Origin: Lentisphaera araneosa HTCC2155
GTDB lineage: Bacteria > Verrucomicrobiota > Lentisphaeria > Lentisphaerales > Lentisphaeraceae
Assembly: GCF_000170755.1 (NCBI RefSeq)
Contig: NZ_ABCK01000011.1
Location: 1-64,000, forward strand
DNA: 64,000 nucleotides
Reading direction: 5' to 3'
Every line of letters begins with the position of its first letter. Position 1 is the first letter of the stretch. The notes below the pieces were generated by a model, which was not told the DNA's origin, ran no database searches, and worked only from the letters and a program-made list of their open reading frames with translations. Below are positions 1-10,434 of this stretch, piece after piece. The position numbers were made by a program, and so were the translations under genes.

Positions 1-986
<986 letters not shown>

Positions 987-1054
987 AATTATTTCCTTAA
1001 ATTAATAAATCTGCCTCCAAAATATGTTTTTTTTACACTTATTCCACAGTTAGA

Positions 1055-1087
1055 ACAAAAAAAGACCCGGACTTATTCCGGGCCTTT
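1055..1087 (-). terminator. Rho-independent terminator of the LamG-like gene
   Basis: Hairpin arms at 1061-1071 and 1077-1087 (core CCCGGA/TCCGGG, one mismatch) followed on the minus strand by seven T. It ends the gene at 1110-2066 and separates it from thiC. Confidence 0.85.
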
Positions 1088-1109
1088 CAAAAAGTCTATT
1101 TTTTAGCTC

Positions 1110-2066
1110 TTAGAATTTAGATACTTTAATATCGCCATCAATCACATAAGATTTGATTTTGACATTATCAATTGCCATTTTCAAACCCGATTTCCCCGGA
1201 GAAAAAGTAATAAACTCACCCGAATTTCTACGGAAACCATCTCTCAAAGCTACAGAATTTTTTGTTATCATCATAACTTCGCCATTAAAAAGAACAACGT
1301 ATGTACCAAGGAAGCTATTCCAAGAAATAGCGACGTGATTCCAAGCACCCTCTTTAAATGCATCGACATTCATTTTTTTATCACAAAGAAAATCGAAGCT
1401 TTGGCTTTTGTATAAACCAGTTTTCTTCATCTCTGCCAATTCTTTTGCTGATTCAACTGCATAACGCTCATATAAGCCTTTCTCAACTTCAACTTTTTCA
1501 GAATCACTTAAGGGGCGATCGTTCACAATATTGTAACGCTTGCGGTATATAGCCTCTTGTTCCTTGAGATCCTCTTGAAAGTTCTGCCTCTTTTCTTCAA
1601 CGATTTCTTCAACTGCGGGGAGTTCATCAACAAAAGTTGTAGCACCGCGCAAACTAAAGCGACCAAATTTATCTACAACGAGTGACAAAAAAGCTTCACT
1701 ACCACGTTCTTCTACGATTACGGCTTCTTTATCTTTTACGCCGAAACTATCTTCCGTTGCTTTAAGCCAGAAACCAAATGTTGCGACATTCGCATCATAA
1801 AACTTTTGTCCAACGCGCAAACGACCTTCACTACGCCCCTTGCCTTCGCTTAAATCAAGTGCGTAACCCTCTTTTCCCGCGATAAACTGAACTTGGCCAC
1901 GCGTATAAAAGTTCGACATTTCACCTTCTGCTGCGACAACTTGCGATGAGTAACGACTCACTTGTTTCGTTTTCGCTGTGTTAAAATTCTGATGGTAAGT
2001 GCTATCGTCAGCAATAAGAGATGCACTCATCAATGCAGCCGTGCCTAAAAACAATAAATTTCTCAT
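1110..2066 (-). CDS. Secreted LamG/concanavalin A-like domain protein
   Basis: 318 residues. An N-terminal signal peptide (MRNLLFLGTAALMSASLIA) predicts export. The rest reads as a jelly-roll LamG/pentraxin-like domain: an early strand block with GYALDLSEGKG, a middle FGFWLKA strand, and the C-terminal signature WNHVAISWNS followed by YVVLFNGEVMM and ending in MAIDNVKIKSY. A charged helical insert with many Glu and Lys (about residues 150-215) interrupts the fold, a common arrangement in such proteins. The ATG at 2066 has a GAGGAG ribosome site. It is monocistronic with its own terminator. Function is unknown; carbohydrate or surface binding is an inference from the fold. Confidence 0.72.
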   Translation of the reverse strand: MRNLLFLGTAALMSASLIADDSTYHQNFNTAKTKQVSRYSSQVVAAEGEMSNFYTRGQVQFIAGKEGYALDLSEGKGRSEGRLRVGQKFYDANVATFGFWLKATEDSFGVKDKEAVIVEERGSEAFLSLVVDKFGRFSLRGATTFVDELPAVEEIVEEKRQNFQEDLKEQEAIYRKRYNIVNDRPLSDSEKVEVEKGLYERYAVESAKELAEMKKTGLYKSQSFDFLCDKKMNVDAFKEGAWNHVAISWNSFLGTYVVLFNGEVMMITKNSVALRDGFRRNSGEFITFSPGKSGLKMAIDNVKIKSYVIDGDIKVSKF

Positions 2067-2229
2067 ATAAAAAACTCCTCAATTGGTAAATACACTAAAA
2101 AGACATCGTTAAATTACTGATCCCTAAGTCTTATGCAACTAAAAAGTATGGAGGAACAAGCCTCACAATAGAAAAAATTAGCAAATCAATGCTATTTAAG
2201 CTTAAAGCCTCGCCATGGCTTATGGCTTA

Positions 2230-2976
2230 CTAGGATTTTGCTAAGCCCGCAAAAAGCTCACTGAGTGATTGACACTCTGCTTGTTCAAGAACTTCTTTTT
2301 TGGTCCCACTATACATTAAAACACCCTGATGAAGCACAAGCAGTTTATCACATAAATTCTCGGCCTCATCGAAATAATGAGTTGAATACATCATCATTCT
2401 TTGCGGGTTGCGCATTTTTTGTATAAATTCAGTTACTTGTAGGCGTGCCACAGGATCAAGCCCTGTAGTGGCTTCGTCGAGGATCAGTAAGTCTGGACCA
2501 TGTATAAGTGCTCGACAGATGTTGACTTTTTGTTTTTGCCCGGTGGAGTATTTATCTGTATAGCGATCAATAAAATCTACCATCCCCAAGCGCGTTACAA
2601 AATCTTCTATCTTTGCTTGAAGCTCAGCTTCATCCATTGAACACATGCGGCCAAAAAACTCAAGCGTCTCTTTCCCCGTCATGCGTTTATATAAACCCGT
2701 ACTCCCCGACAAAAAACCCACATGATGACGGATTTTTTCATTCGCTTGTTCATCACCTTCAACCTTATACTCCAAACCATTAAGCGAAAGCGTTCCCGCA
2801 CTTGCTTTTAGAGTGGTCGCTAAGATTCGCAAAAGAGTTGATTTTCCCGCACCATTCATACCCAAAAGGCCTGCCGTTTCACCTGGGGCTAATTCGAAAC
2901 TCGCATTCTTTAAAGCATGCACTTCTCCCGTACGCGCATCCCCAAAAGTTCGACTGAGCCCCTCAACTAAAAGCAT
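2230..2976 (-). CDS. ABC transporter ATP-binding protein, NatA/CcmA type
   Basis: 248-residue nucleotide-binding subunit. Walker A GMNGAGKST is at residues 39-47, signature STGQK at 144-148, Walker B LLILDE at 163-168, and the switch histidine is in YSTHYFDEAE near 200. The AQxxTTGLDP-type sequence around TTGLDPVARLQ resembles NatA sodium-export and ABC-2-type ATPases. The start ATG lies one base after the rseP stop, so the two are cotranscribed and probably translationally coupled. No permease gene (NatB or ABC-2 type) adjoins it; the next gene downstream is the LamG-like protein. The transported substrate is not deducible. Confidence 0.88.
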   Translation of the reverse strand: MLLVEGLSRTFGDARTGEVHALKNASFELAPGETAGLLGMNGAGKSTLLRILATTLKASAGTLSLNGLEYKVEGDEQANEKIRHHVGFLSGSTGLYKRMTGKETLEFFGRMCSMDEAELQAKIEDFVTRLGMVDFIDRYTDKYSTGQKQKVNICRALIHGPDLLILDEATTGLDPVARLQVTEFIQKMRNPQRMMMYSTHYFDEAENLCDKLLVLHQGVLMYSGTKKEVLEQAECQSLSELFAGLAKS

Positions 2977-2977
2977 T

Positions 2978-4579
2978 TCAGCTTACTTTACCTAATGTCT
3001 TAACTGGCAGCTCAAGTGGATCTTGAACCACTTCTCTTGTATCGACTTCTCGCCTCACATCATTAAAAGTTGCGTAGAGCGCAAAAGTCATAAGTAGAAG
3101 CATGAACACAACGTAAATGGGCTGTAAAACAGCCGCAGGAACCTTGCGACGAGTTAACATCTCAATGAGCGCAATCACAATGTGTCCACCATCTAAAACA
3201 GGGAAAGGCAGTAAGTTGAAAATAGCTAGAGCCACATTGATCATTAAAACAAAACTCAAACCTTCGATGAGTCCCGCCTGCTTAACCGTCTTATACATAC
3301 CACTAGAAATACCCACAAAACTCGACATCATGGAAATATCGACACCTGAATTTGGTGAAACTAAAGCTTTAATCGTATCGTAAGTATTTTCCACTACGCG
3401 AGTGATCTGAACGACAGGATTAATTTTTTGAATCGACATTTGTGGTCCCACTCCTAACTGCTTGTAAGTATGAGTCGGTGTAAACTCAAGCTCCACCACC
3501 TCTGCTCCACGCTGCAATTTGACTTTCATCATTTCTTTTTGATGACGTGCCACCACACCTTTAAATTCTTTCAAATCCTTCATGGGATAACCATTGACTT
3601 CCACAATGGCATCTCCAGCTTTAATGCCGGCTTTTTCTGCAGGAGACTCCGCAATCACGTCCATAATTCCTGGAAAGCTTCTGAACATCATCCCCGCCTT
3701 GTCTACACTCTTAATTTGCGGTGCAATGAGAAAAGTCTTTTCTTGTCCTTCACGCTCAATGACAAAAGTGAATTCTTTGCGGTCGTCAGCGTTTATTTCA
3801 TCACCGATTTGATAGAAGTAATCAATTTGTTTATCATCAATTTTTTTGATAATATCACCAGACAAAAGCCCTGCCTCTTCGGCTGCTGAACCCTTGGCAA
3901 TGCCACCTAAACCCGCTGGGTACAAAGATTCACTCTCTATGCTCATCAACCTTAAGTTTTCATAATTCTTATTACTCTTTGGAGTAAAAGGCCCAATCAC
4001 TAAGTCTTTTTGATCACCGCGATCCACTTTTAAAGTCACATCATCACGCATGACATATTCCATCATCGTGACTTGATGGCTCGTTGCAGCTTTACCATTC
4101 ACTTCACGGATAATATCTCCCGCTTTTAAACCTTTGGTAAATTCAACTGATTCTTTGGGGACATTAGTAATTAAGAGTCCTTCAGCAACTGGAGGAACTT
4201 TCTTGCCGACAAAATAAATCACTGTCCCTAAAACTAAAGCAAATAAGATATTAAAAAATGGTCCTGCTAAAGCCGTAATAATTCGATCTAGGGGCTTGGC
4301 TTCAGGCAAGGGTTTACCATCTTCCGTCTGTGGCTCATTTGCCGCATCCATCTGAGGGAGTGCTACATAACCGCCTAAGGGCAACCAACCAATAACGAAG
4401 TCTATATTCTTCCATCTCTTGGAGAGAATCCTATGACCAAAGCCAATGGAGAACTTGTCAACATGCATCTTCCTCCACAGGGCAGCCAACATGTGCCCCA
4501 ACTCGTGAATAAATATACTAAAGCCGAAAAAGAATGCGACAAAAACAATTGATAAAACCCCTGCTAAGGTATCTGGCAT
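2978..4579 (-). CDS. rseP: RIP-type site-2 zinc metalloprotease RseP
   Basis: 533 residues, an intramembrane protease that in other bacteria cleaves anti-sigma factors and signal-peptide remnants. The metal site HELGH is at residues 25-29 in the first membrane helix and the LDGGH motif at about 462-466 supplies the third ligand. Between them, two or three PDZ-like repeats are visible, with phrases such as GLKAGDIIREVNGK, GLLSGDIIKKIDD and GIKAGDAIVEVNGYPMKDL. Family members usually have about 450 residues, so this one carries an extra PDZ-like segment. The ATG has an AAGG ribosome site. It precedes an ABC ATPase and is divergent from rpe, not in the usual dxr-cdsA context. Confidence 0.93.
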   Translation of the reverse strand: MPDTLAGVLSIVFVAFFFGFSIFIHELGHMLAALWRKMHVDKFSIGFGHRILSKRWKNIDFVIGWLPLGGYVALPQMDAANEPQTEDGKPLPEAKPLDRIITALAGPFFNILFALVLGTVIYFVGKKVPPVAEGLLITNVPKESVEFTKGLKAGDIIREVNGKAATSHQVTMMEYVMRDDVTLKVDRGDQKDLVIGPFTPKSNKNYENLRLMSIESESLYPAGLGGIAKGSAAEEAGLLSGDIIKKIDDKQIDYFYQIGDEINADDRKEFTFVIEREGQEKTFLIAPQIKSVDKAGMMFRSFPGIMDVIAESPAEKAGIKAGDAIVEVNGYPMKDLKEFKGVVARHQKEMMKVKLQRGAEVVELEFTPTHTYKQLGVGPQMSIQKINPVVQITRVVENTYDTIKALVSPNSGVDISMMSSFVGISSGMYKTVKQAGLIEGLSFVLMINVALAIFNLLPFPVLDGGHIVIALIEMLTRRKVPAAVLQPIYVVFMLLLMTFALYATFNDVRREVDTREVVQDPLELPVKTLGKVS

Positions 4580-4680
4580 AAAATTAACCTTTTTTTCTAA
4601 AATCTGTTACCGTTATACAATATTTAGCCTAGTATATGCTCAATAAGGCTTCTTTCAATGATCATAGGACGACACAAGTT

Positions 4681-5343
4681 ATGAAAATCTCTGCTTTCAA
4701 ACCTCAAGAAATCATCGTATCCCCCTCAATTCTGGCTGCGGACTTCGCAAACCTTGCCCCAGAAGTCAGCGGAGCTCATGAAGCTGGGGCTCAATTCATC
4801 CACCTCGACGTCATGGACGGCCACTTTGTGCCCAACATTTCTTTTGGTCCTGGCGTCATCGGAAAACTCCGTGCTCATTCAGAAGCACTCTTTGATGCTC
4901 ACCTGATGATTAGTCACCCTCAAAAATATATCGAGGAATTTGCCCAAGCCGGTTGTGATCACGTAACTTTCCATATTGAATCAGACTGTGATACGCAAGA
5001 AGTCATTGATCAAATCCACTCATATGGCATGAGTGCGGGACTCACCTTAAAACCGGGCACGGACATTGAGACCTTATTGCCTTTTGTGGATAAAATAGAA
5101 ATGGTTTTAATTATGACTGTTGAACCAGGCTTTGGCGGACAAAGTTTCATGCACGACATGGTCGAGAGAATCACGATCATTCGCGAAGCCAACCCCAAGC
5201 TACATATTCAAGTTGATGGTGGCGTTAATAAAGAGACGTCTAAAATTGTTCGTGACGCTGGAGCTAATGTACTCGTTGCGGGAACCGCATTTTTCCGTCA
5301 TCCCAGAGGCATGAAATCGGCTCAACTTGAGCTAAGCCAGTAG
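4681..5343 (+). CDS. rpe: Ribulose-phosphate 3-epimerase
   Basis: Interconverts ribulose 5-phosphate and xylulose 5-phosphate in the pentose phosphate pathway. A TIM barrel with the family blocks SPSILAADFANL, HLDVMDGHFVPNISFGP, HLMISHP, MTVEPGFGGQSFM and QVDGGVN; the metal-binding His and Asp residues lie in these. The ATG at 4681 (AGGA nine bases upstream) gives about 220 residues and matches the family length better than an in-frame ATG at 4636. Divergent from rseP with about 100 bases between them. Confidence 0.95.
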   Translation: MKISAFKPQEIIVSPSILAADFANLAPEVSGAHEAGAQFIHLDVMDGHFVPNISFGPGVIGKLRAHSEALFDAHLMISHPQKYIEEFAQAGCDHVTFHIESDCDTQEVIDQIHSYGMSAGLTLKPGTDIETLLPFVDKIEMVLIMTVEPGFGGQSFMHDMVERITIIREANPKLHIQVDGGVNKETSKIVRDAGANVLVAGTAFFRHPRGMKSAQLELSQ

Positions 5344-5359
5344 ATGCGTAAGTCTTTAC

Positions 5360-7999
5360 TTACTCTCTAACTAAAACAGGTTTATACTCCAACCATTCTT
5401 CTTCAGCTTCACTATGTAAAGTAAAGCGTTCCATTTCTCGAGCCAGAGATTGTGGTTTATCAGGCACAACCATCGTTATTCCACCATGGATAATTGTTGA
5501 AAGAGTCTCTGTACTGAGCTTAACGCCAAACAAACTCACATCCATACCCATTGCTGTTGCATTATAAAAAATAGAATTTCTTCTAACTAAGTAGCTAAAG
5601 TTAGGGTCAATGAACAAACGCATTTCAACTCCAGTTGAATCTGAGCTCAATTTAAAAGCTTCTATGCTACCAATTTTTATTTGTCTGTAAAAAACTGGTG
5701 ATCCCACTTTTAGACTACTTAAGCGCTCGCCTTTCACAACAACTCGCAACCCCTCTTGATTGATCGTTTCAGCAGGAGCTGTGTCCAATAAGTCAAAATG
5801 ATTCAAGCTATGCTGACTCAAACCTTTGCTGACCTTGATAAAGGCACCCGTCACAATTGCCGCCGGGTTTTTAACTTGATCAATATTAAATTCAAAATCT
5901 TCGATCCAAAATCTTGAATCTTCCGCCATAACATCTTTATACTTTTCTTCAATCATTACATCGTATTTCAGCACATCACGAACTAGACTCACGTGAGTTA
6001 CCTGACCTATGGTCATCGTTTTGTAAATCAGCTTACTCCCTACTTTTAAACCTGACTCATGCTGAGTACTCAAGCTAGCAGCAACATAAAATTTCTGAGC
6101 TTCATCTGAACTTTCATACAATTCAAACTCATCAGGTATGGGCTCCGTATTTGACTTTATGGGTGTAGCATAAGAAATCCCACCAGAAATAATACTTTCT
6201 ACTGAGCCAGTCACCAATTTAAGCCCTGTCATATCGGCTTTCACTTCAATCCCACTCATATTAAAGAACTTAGTGGAGGCGTTGATTGTATCTTTGTATT
6301 GGCCTGTTACATAGACCTTGATTTTAATGAGACCACTTTTTTGATCTAAGTCATAGGACATCACTTTACCAACATTTAAACCCTTGTATAACAAAGGGGA
6401 TCCCTGACTAACTGAGCCAAGTTCCTTAGTCAAAATCGTATAAAAAACACCTCCATCATTAGTATACTCCTGCTCTTTATACGCATGGTAACTATCCAAG
6501 AGTTCAAATGAATACTTACTAGACTGTACACTTAGATCTTCCGTCACAAGAGCAATACCTGAGTGCAACATTGAGCTAAGTGAGCCTACATTAAAGTACA
6601 TGCCCTTGAGAGACACTTCGCCTTCAACGGCTCCCTGCAAATAAAAACTAGAAGTCTCGTTCACTAAATGTTTATACTCATCGGCAATCACCACATCAAA
6701 ATCCACCTCACCAGTCTTCATAATACGAGAACGCAACAAAGTACCTACCACTAAATCATTGTAAACTATATTAACTCCCTCTTTTAAAGAGTGACTTTTT
6801 TTTGCATGTAAGCGCAGCTCCGTACCTTCCATAACTGGTGCTTGAGTATTTAATTTAAATTCACTTATTAAATCAGTACTTTTAGATTTGGTTTCAAAAG
6901 TGATGTAAGGCCCACGAGCCAAGGCATCTAGTCCCTTGACTTTTGTCAGACCAATTTTTGGTTCAACAATCCAAAAATAAGCATCTTTATTAGCTAGGTG
7001 ACGAAAATCTTCATCCAACTTAATTGCAAAAGTAGTTTCATCTCTCTTAGGGTCATAGGAGACTTTATCCACGATACCCGCATGAATACCTTTGTAGTAT
7101 ATATAAGTTGATTTTTCATCGATATTGTAACCAAGCTTTGAAGTCAAATAAATCGTATCGCTAGCCAAATGAGTGGCTTCTTCATCCTCATAAAGTATAA
7201 ATTCAGTATCTTCGCTAGAAATAGCTTTACTCTGTTCAGGAGAACTTAAAGCAATGCCACCAGCAATAACTGATGCTAATGAATCCATACTAATGCGTAT
7301 TCCTGCTAGGGAAGCACGAATATCGACACCTGAAATTTTCCAAAACTTTGAATTTTCTTTAATTAAATGTGCGTAATCCTCTTGAATATGCATGGAGTAC
7401 TCCACGCCCTCTTTAGTTAAAATCACATTTTCAACATCGCCGACCACAATATCTCGAAACATAATTGGCGCCCCAATCTTCAAATCCGATTCATCAGCTT
7501 TTAGCTTAAAACGTAAACCTGGATCAAAAGCATCAACAGGTGCTGTAGACTCCGCCTGAAAATCAAACTGGTTAGGCATACCTGCCAGCTCTAATTTATC
7601 CTTACTTGGTGGCATAACTCCAATGTACACACCACTTAAGATCGTGGATAAACCACTAATCTCCGTCAGCGTTACCTTGGGTTCAACTTTCCAAAAAATT
7701 GTTCCACGTTTGGAAATAATCGCTGCTTTTTTCTCTAGCATTAAAGTGGCATCGACTTTGGTCACATCATTCTTATTAACTTGAACACCTGTGACTTGGC
7801 CAATCTTTATACCATTATAAACGAGTGCTGTCTTATCCGCAGTGAGACCTTCACCACTATCAAAGGTAATAACAATCTCGAACCCTTTGTCATCAAAGTA
7901 TTTATATATCATCAGCCCCGCCACCGCCATTGCGACTATTGGGATAATCCAAACCACATAAATGGGTTTTTTACTTTTCACTACTGCCTTTTGTTCCAT
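5360..7999 (-). CDS. letB: LetB/YebT-like seven-MCE-domain tunnel protein
   Basis: About 880 residues with one N-terminal membrane anchor (YVVWIIPIVAMAVAGLMIYKY) and seven MCE repeats, recognisable by phrases such as GLTADKTALVYNGIKIGQV, LKIGAPIMFRDIVVGDV, LKEGVNIVYNDLVVGTL, VSQGSPLLYKGLNVGKV, LKVGSKLIYKTMTIGQV and LKVGSPVFYRQIKIGSI. E. coli LetB has the same repeat count and nearly the same length (877) and forms a stacked-ring lipid tunnel across the periplasm. PqiB has only three. Two starts are possible: a GTG at 8008 and the ATG at 7999, which is preferred. It lies just downstream of two LetA/PqiA-like genes, so the trio should act together in lipid transport between membranes. Confidence 0.9.
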   Translation of the reverse strand: MEQKAVVKSKKPIYVVWIIPIVAMAVAGLMIYKYFDDKGFEIVITFDSGEGLTADKTALVYNGIKIGQVTGVQVNKNDVTKVDATLMLEKKAAIISKRGTIFWKVEPKVTLTEISGLSTILSGVYIGVMPPSKDKLELAGMPNQFDFQAESTAPVDAFDPGLRFKLKADESDLKIGAPIMFRDIVVGDVENVILTKEGVEYSMHIQEDYAHLIKENSKFWKISGVDIRASLAGIRISMDSLASVIAGGIALSSPEQSKAISSEDTEFILYEDEEATHLASDTIYLTSKLGYNIDEKSTYIYYKGIHAGIVDKVSYDPKRDETTFAIKLDEDFRHLANKDAYFWIVEPKIGLTKVKGLDALARGPYITFETKSKSTDLISEFKLNTQAPVMEGTELRLHAKKSHSLKEGVNIVYNDLVVGTLLRSRIMKTGEVDFDVVIADEYKHLVNETSSFYLQGAVEGEVSLKGMYFNVGSLSSMLHSGIALVTEDLSVQSSKYSFELLDSYHAYKEQEYTNDGGVFYTILTKELGSVSQGSPLLYKGLNVGKVMSYDLDQKSGLIKIKVYVTGQYKDTINASTKFFNMSGIEVKADMTGLKLVTGSVESIISGGISYATPIKSNTEPIPDEFELYESSDEAQKFYVAASLSTQHESGLKVGSKLIYKTMTIGQVTHVSLVRDVLKYDVMIEEKYKDVMAEDSRFWIEDFEFNIDQVKNPAAIVTGAFIKVSKGLSQHSLNHFDLLDTAPAETINQEGLRVVVKGERLSSLKVGSPVFYRQIKIGSIEAFKLSSDSTGVEMRLFIDPNFSYLVRRNSIFYNATAMGMDVSLFGVKLSTETLSTIIHGGITMVVPDKPQSLAREMERFTLHSEAEEEWLEYKPVLVRE

Positions 8000-8014
8000 C
8001 ACTTTCACCGTCTT

Positions 8015-8611
8015 TTAATTATCAAACATTAATCTTGGGTCAAATTTCTCTGTAGCAATAATCGTAAAGATCACTGCCGCACAAAAAGAAATTGCCGCTG
8101 CACCAGTTTGGATTGTCGCCAAACCTTGAAATTGAACCATCGAAACCATCAATGCGACCACAAAAACATCCAGCATTGACCATTTACCTATAAGGTGGAT
8201 AAGGTGAAACAGTTTTAACCCTAGCTTGGCCTTATCTTTTTGCCTGAACGCCACGATCATTAACAAAAAATAAACCACTGATAATTTAAAGACTGGAACA
8301 GCTACACTCGCAATAAATATGATCAGCCCCAATCCGTATTCCTTATGAGCCAAAAAGTAAATAACCCCTTCCATGATCGTACTACCTTCATCCGTACCTA
8401 AACTCGTCACCACCATCATCGGCATCAAGTTAGCAGGTATTAAAAACAAAGTCGCCGCAATCACATAGCCAAAGGTCTGAGCCATGGAAGATGGCTTACG
8501 TTGAAAAATACCCGCACCACAACGCACACATGTTTCAGCTCCAACGTCATGCAACTCTTCACAAGTCAGACACAAAACTTTTCCCTCGCTAATATCAGTC
8601 TTCCATTTCAT
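8015..8611 (-). CDS. LetA/PqiA-like membrane protein, second half
   Basis: 198 residues. An N-terminal zinc ribbon (Cys14, Cys17, Cys28, Cys31) is followed by four hydrophobic segments, the PqiA-domain arrangement, with family phrases LFLIPANLMPMM, VAVPVFKLSVVYFLL and GKWSMLDVFVVALMVSMVQF. E. coli LetA and PqiA carry two such modules in one chain of about 420 residues. Here the second module is its own gene, starting 17 bases inside the first-half gene in another frame and ending 15 bases before letB. The two halves presumably assemble as a heterodimer that replaces the fused protein. Confidence 0.87.
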   Translation of the reverse strand: MKWKTDISEGKVLCLTCEELHDVGAETCVRCGAGIFQRKPSSMAQTFGYVIAATLFLIPANLMPMMVVTSLGTDEGSTIMEGVIYFLAHKEYGLGLIIFIASVAVPVFKLSVVYFLLMIVAFRQKDKAKLGLKLFHLIHLIGKWSMLDVFVVALMVSMVQFQGLATIQTGAAAISFCAAVIFTIIATEKFDPRLMFDN

Positions 8612-9194
8612 CGTAGTGATTCCATAAATCTTCAGCGTTAAACCACGTCACCGTCACATAGTAACTTAGGAGAAAAAAAACAAACAAAACTAAGCCTGCA
8701 TCTAGCTTCAAGGTGGCCATGCCAGCTAGCTTTACAATAGCAACAAAAATCGAAATTAAATAAACTTCTGCCATTGACCAAGGAGCCAAATGTTCGTAAT
8801 AACGAAAAAAACTTTTTAAACGAGAAATTGGTCGCCCAATTTTCGCAGGAATTATCAACATCATGATCAAAAACAGCATTAACAAAGGGATAAAAACCCC
8901 TACGGAAGATGCAATGATCGCAATCACGTAATAACCATCGTGGAAGAAAAATAAAACGGCCTCTAGTAAGGTTACCGAATGAGCCTGCCCCATGATCGTT
9001 AAAGTCATAATAGGCAAAAAGAGTGTGGGAATAAAAAACAAAAAGGCCGACAGGGCCATCACCAAGACTAAATCAAAAGATTCACCTGGCCTATAAAACA
9101 CAGAATGACAACGCGGACAGGAATACTGATGAGTCATATCAAACTCCTCAATACTTATAAGTAAACCGCAATCCTTGCAGGATGTTTCTTTCAT
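8595..9194 (-). CDS. LetA/PqiA-like membrane protein, first half
   Basis: 199 residues. Zinc ribbon Cys6, Cys9, Cys26, Cys29, then four membrane segments with PqiA-domain phrases FFIPTLFLPIMTLTIMG, GVFIPLLMLFLIM and APWSMAEVYLISIFVAIVK. It matches the first module of LetA. Start ATG at 9194 has a TAGGAGA ribosome site and is the first gene of the letA-letA'-letB operon. The C-terminus overlaps the next gene by 17 bases out of frame, so this is two genes and not one frameshifted gene: each has its own complete zinc ribbon and transmembrane set. Confidence 0.87.
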   Translation of the reverse strand: MKETSCKDCGLLISIEEFDMTHQYSCPRCHSVFYRPGESFDLVLVMALSAFLFFIPTLFLPIMTLTIMGQAHSVTLLEAVLFFFHDGYYVIAIIASSVGVFIPLLMLFLIMMLIIPAKIGRPISRLKSFFRYYEHLAPWSMAEVYLISIFVAIVKLAGMATLKLDAGLVLFVFFLLSYYVTVTWFNAEDLWNHYDEMED

Positions 9195-9312
9195 ATTCTC
9201 CTAACACTATCAAATAACACTTCAAAAAACTTACTGCATTTTTCAGCTCAGCGCAAACGTGCAGGGAAAATGAAAAATTAATTAGCTATTAGAATTTGAT
9301 GAGTTGAGTAAA

Positions 9313-10434
9313 TTAACCCAGTAAACAAGGCTCCCAGTCCTTCCAAACAACTTCATGCCCGCGAGATTCAATAATCTTTCCAATCTCATCTACATTTCTC
9401 TCGTCTGTTATATCGAATTGCTTCAAGGCAGATTCAGGATTGCAATAGCCACCTGGCTCTGTTGATGACTCCGCACTCATATGAGTCACACCTAAACCAA
9501 TTAAACCGTCGCGCAAAAATGCAGGTTCACGCGTGGAAATATTGATACCCAAATCCGGAAAAGCCAAACGCCAAGCTAAAATCAATTGCACCACATCTTT
9601 ATCACTTACGTCTACAGCTGGCTTATAATCAGTCTCGGACTCACACAAACGCGGAAGACTAACCGAATACTGAACACGCCAGTAATTCTTCATCATCCAA
9701 TCCAAGTGCAAGGCACAATTCAAAGTATCTAAGCGCCAGTCGGGTGCGAGCCCCAAGAGCACGCCCATATTAATTTTTCTCATCTTGGCTTCTGCACCGC
9801 GCATGGGCGCATCAAAACGATGATCATAATCTTTTTTCTTACCGCGTAAATGAACCTGAGCATATACATCGCGATCGTAGGTTTCTTGATAAAGCGTAAG
9901 TGAATCAACTCCCGCTTTCACTAAGTCTTCGTATTCATTTTGGCGAAAGGGAGCTGTCTCGATGGCCACAGAGGAAAAATAAGGGCGAACTGAACGAACC
10001 ATCTTTGAAACATATTCTGCTGTCACAATTTTTTGGTGTTCACCTGAAACGAGCAAAAGTTGGCGAAAACCACGATCATTTAGGTACTTAGCCTCAGCTT
10101 CCATTTCTTTTTCATCAAGAGTTTTACGTGGAATCTTATTTTCCATCGTAAAACCACAATAGGTGCAAGTATTTGTACACTCATTCGACATGTAAGCTGG
10201 TGCATAGAGACGAATCACTTTACCATGACGTTCAGAAGTCAATTGACTTGAGAGCTGAGCCAAAGGCTCTAGAAACTGACTAGCCGCAGGCGATAAAAGT
10301 AGTGAAAAAGTTTCTAAACCTTCTTTTGGATAGCCCGAACTAATCAAAGATTCGATACGACTCGTATCTTCACAGTTCAGGTTTGACTGAAGGGCACTTC
10401 GGTCAAAGGAATTGAAACTCTCGAGGAAACTCAT
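9313..10434 (-). CDS. thiH: 2-iminoacetate synthase (tyrosine lyase) ThiH
   Basis: Radical-SAM enzyme that cleaves tyrosine to dehydroglycine and p-cresol for thiazole formation in thiamine synthesis. The cluster-binding Cys86, Cys90 and Cys93 sit in the motif [12 protein letters not shown]. Other ThiH/BATS-domain phrases are [27 protein letters not shown] and [13 protein letters not shown]. The length of 373 residues is normal. Its ATG overlaps the thiG stop (ATGA), so synthesis is coupled to ThiG. Presence of ThiH instead of the glycine oxidase ThiO fits a life that includes low oxygen, as inferred from family knowledge. Confidence 0.95.
   Translation of the reverse strand: MSFLESFNSFDRSALQSNLNCEDTSRIESLISSGYPKEGLETFSLLLSPAASQFLEPLAQLSSQLTSERHGKVIRLYAPAYMSNECTNTCTYCGFTMENKIPRKTLDEKEMEAEAKYLNDRGFRQLLLVSGEHQKIVTAEYVSKMVRSVRPYFSSVAIETAPFRQNEYEDLVKAGVDSLTLYQETYDRDVYAQVHLRGKKKDYDHRFDAPMRGAEAKMRKINMGVLLGLAPDWRLDTLNCALHLDWMMKNYWRVQYSVSLPRLCESETDYKPAVDVSDKDVVQLILAWRLAFPDLGINISTREPAFLRDGLIGLGVTHMSAESSTEPGGYCNPESALKQFDITDERNVDEIGKIIESRGHEVVWKDWEPCLLG

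Noticed and set aside
990-1060. Possible TPP riboswitch upstream of thiC
   Set aside because: Only about 65 bases separate the thiC start from the upstream terminator, and no thi-box-like conserved sequence or pairing was found.
8595-8611. The overlap of the two LetA halves as a frameshift in one fused gene
   Set aside because: Each half has its own complete zinc ribbon and membrane set and a plausible start, so two genes fit better.
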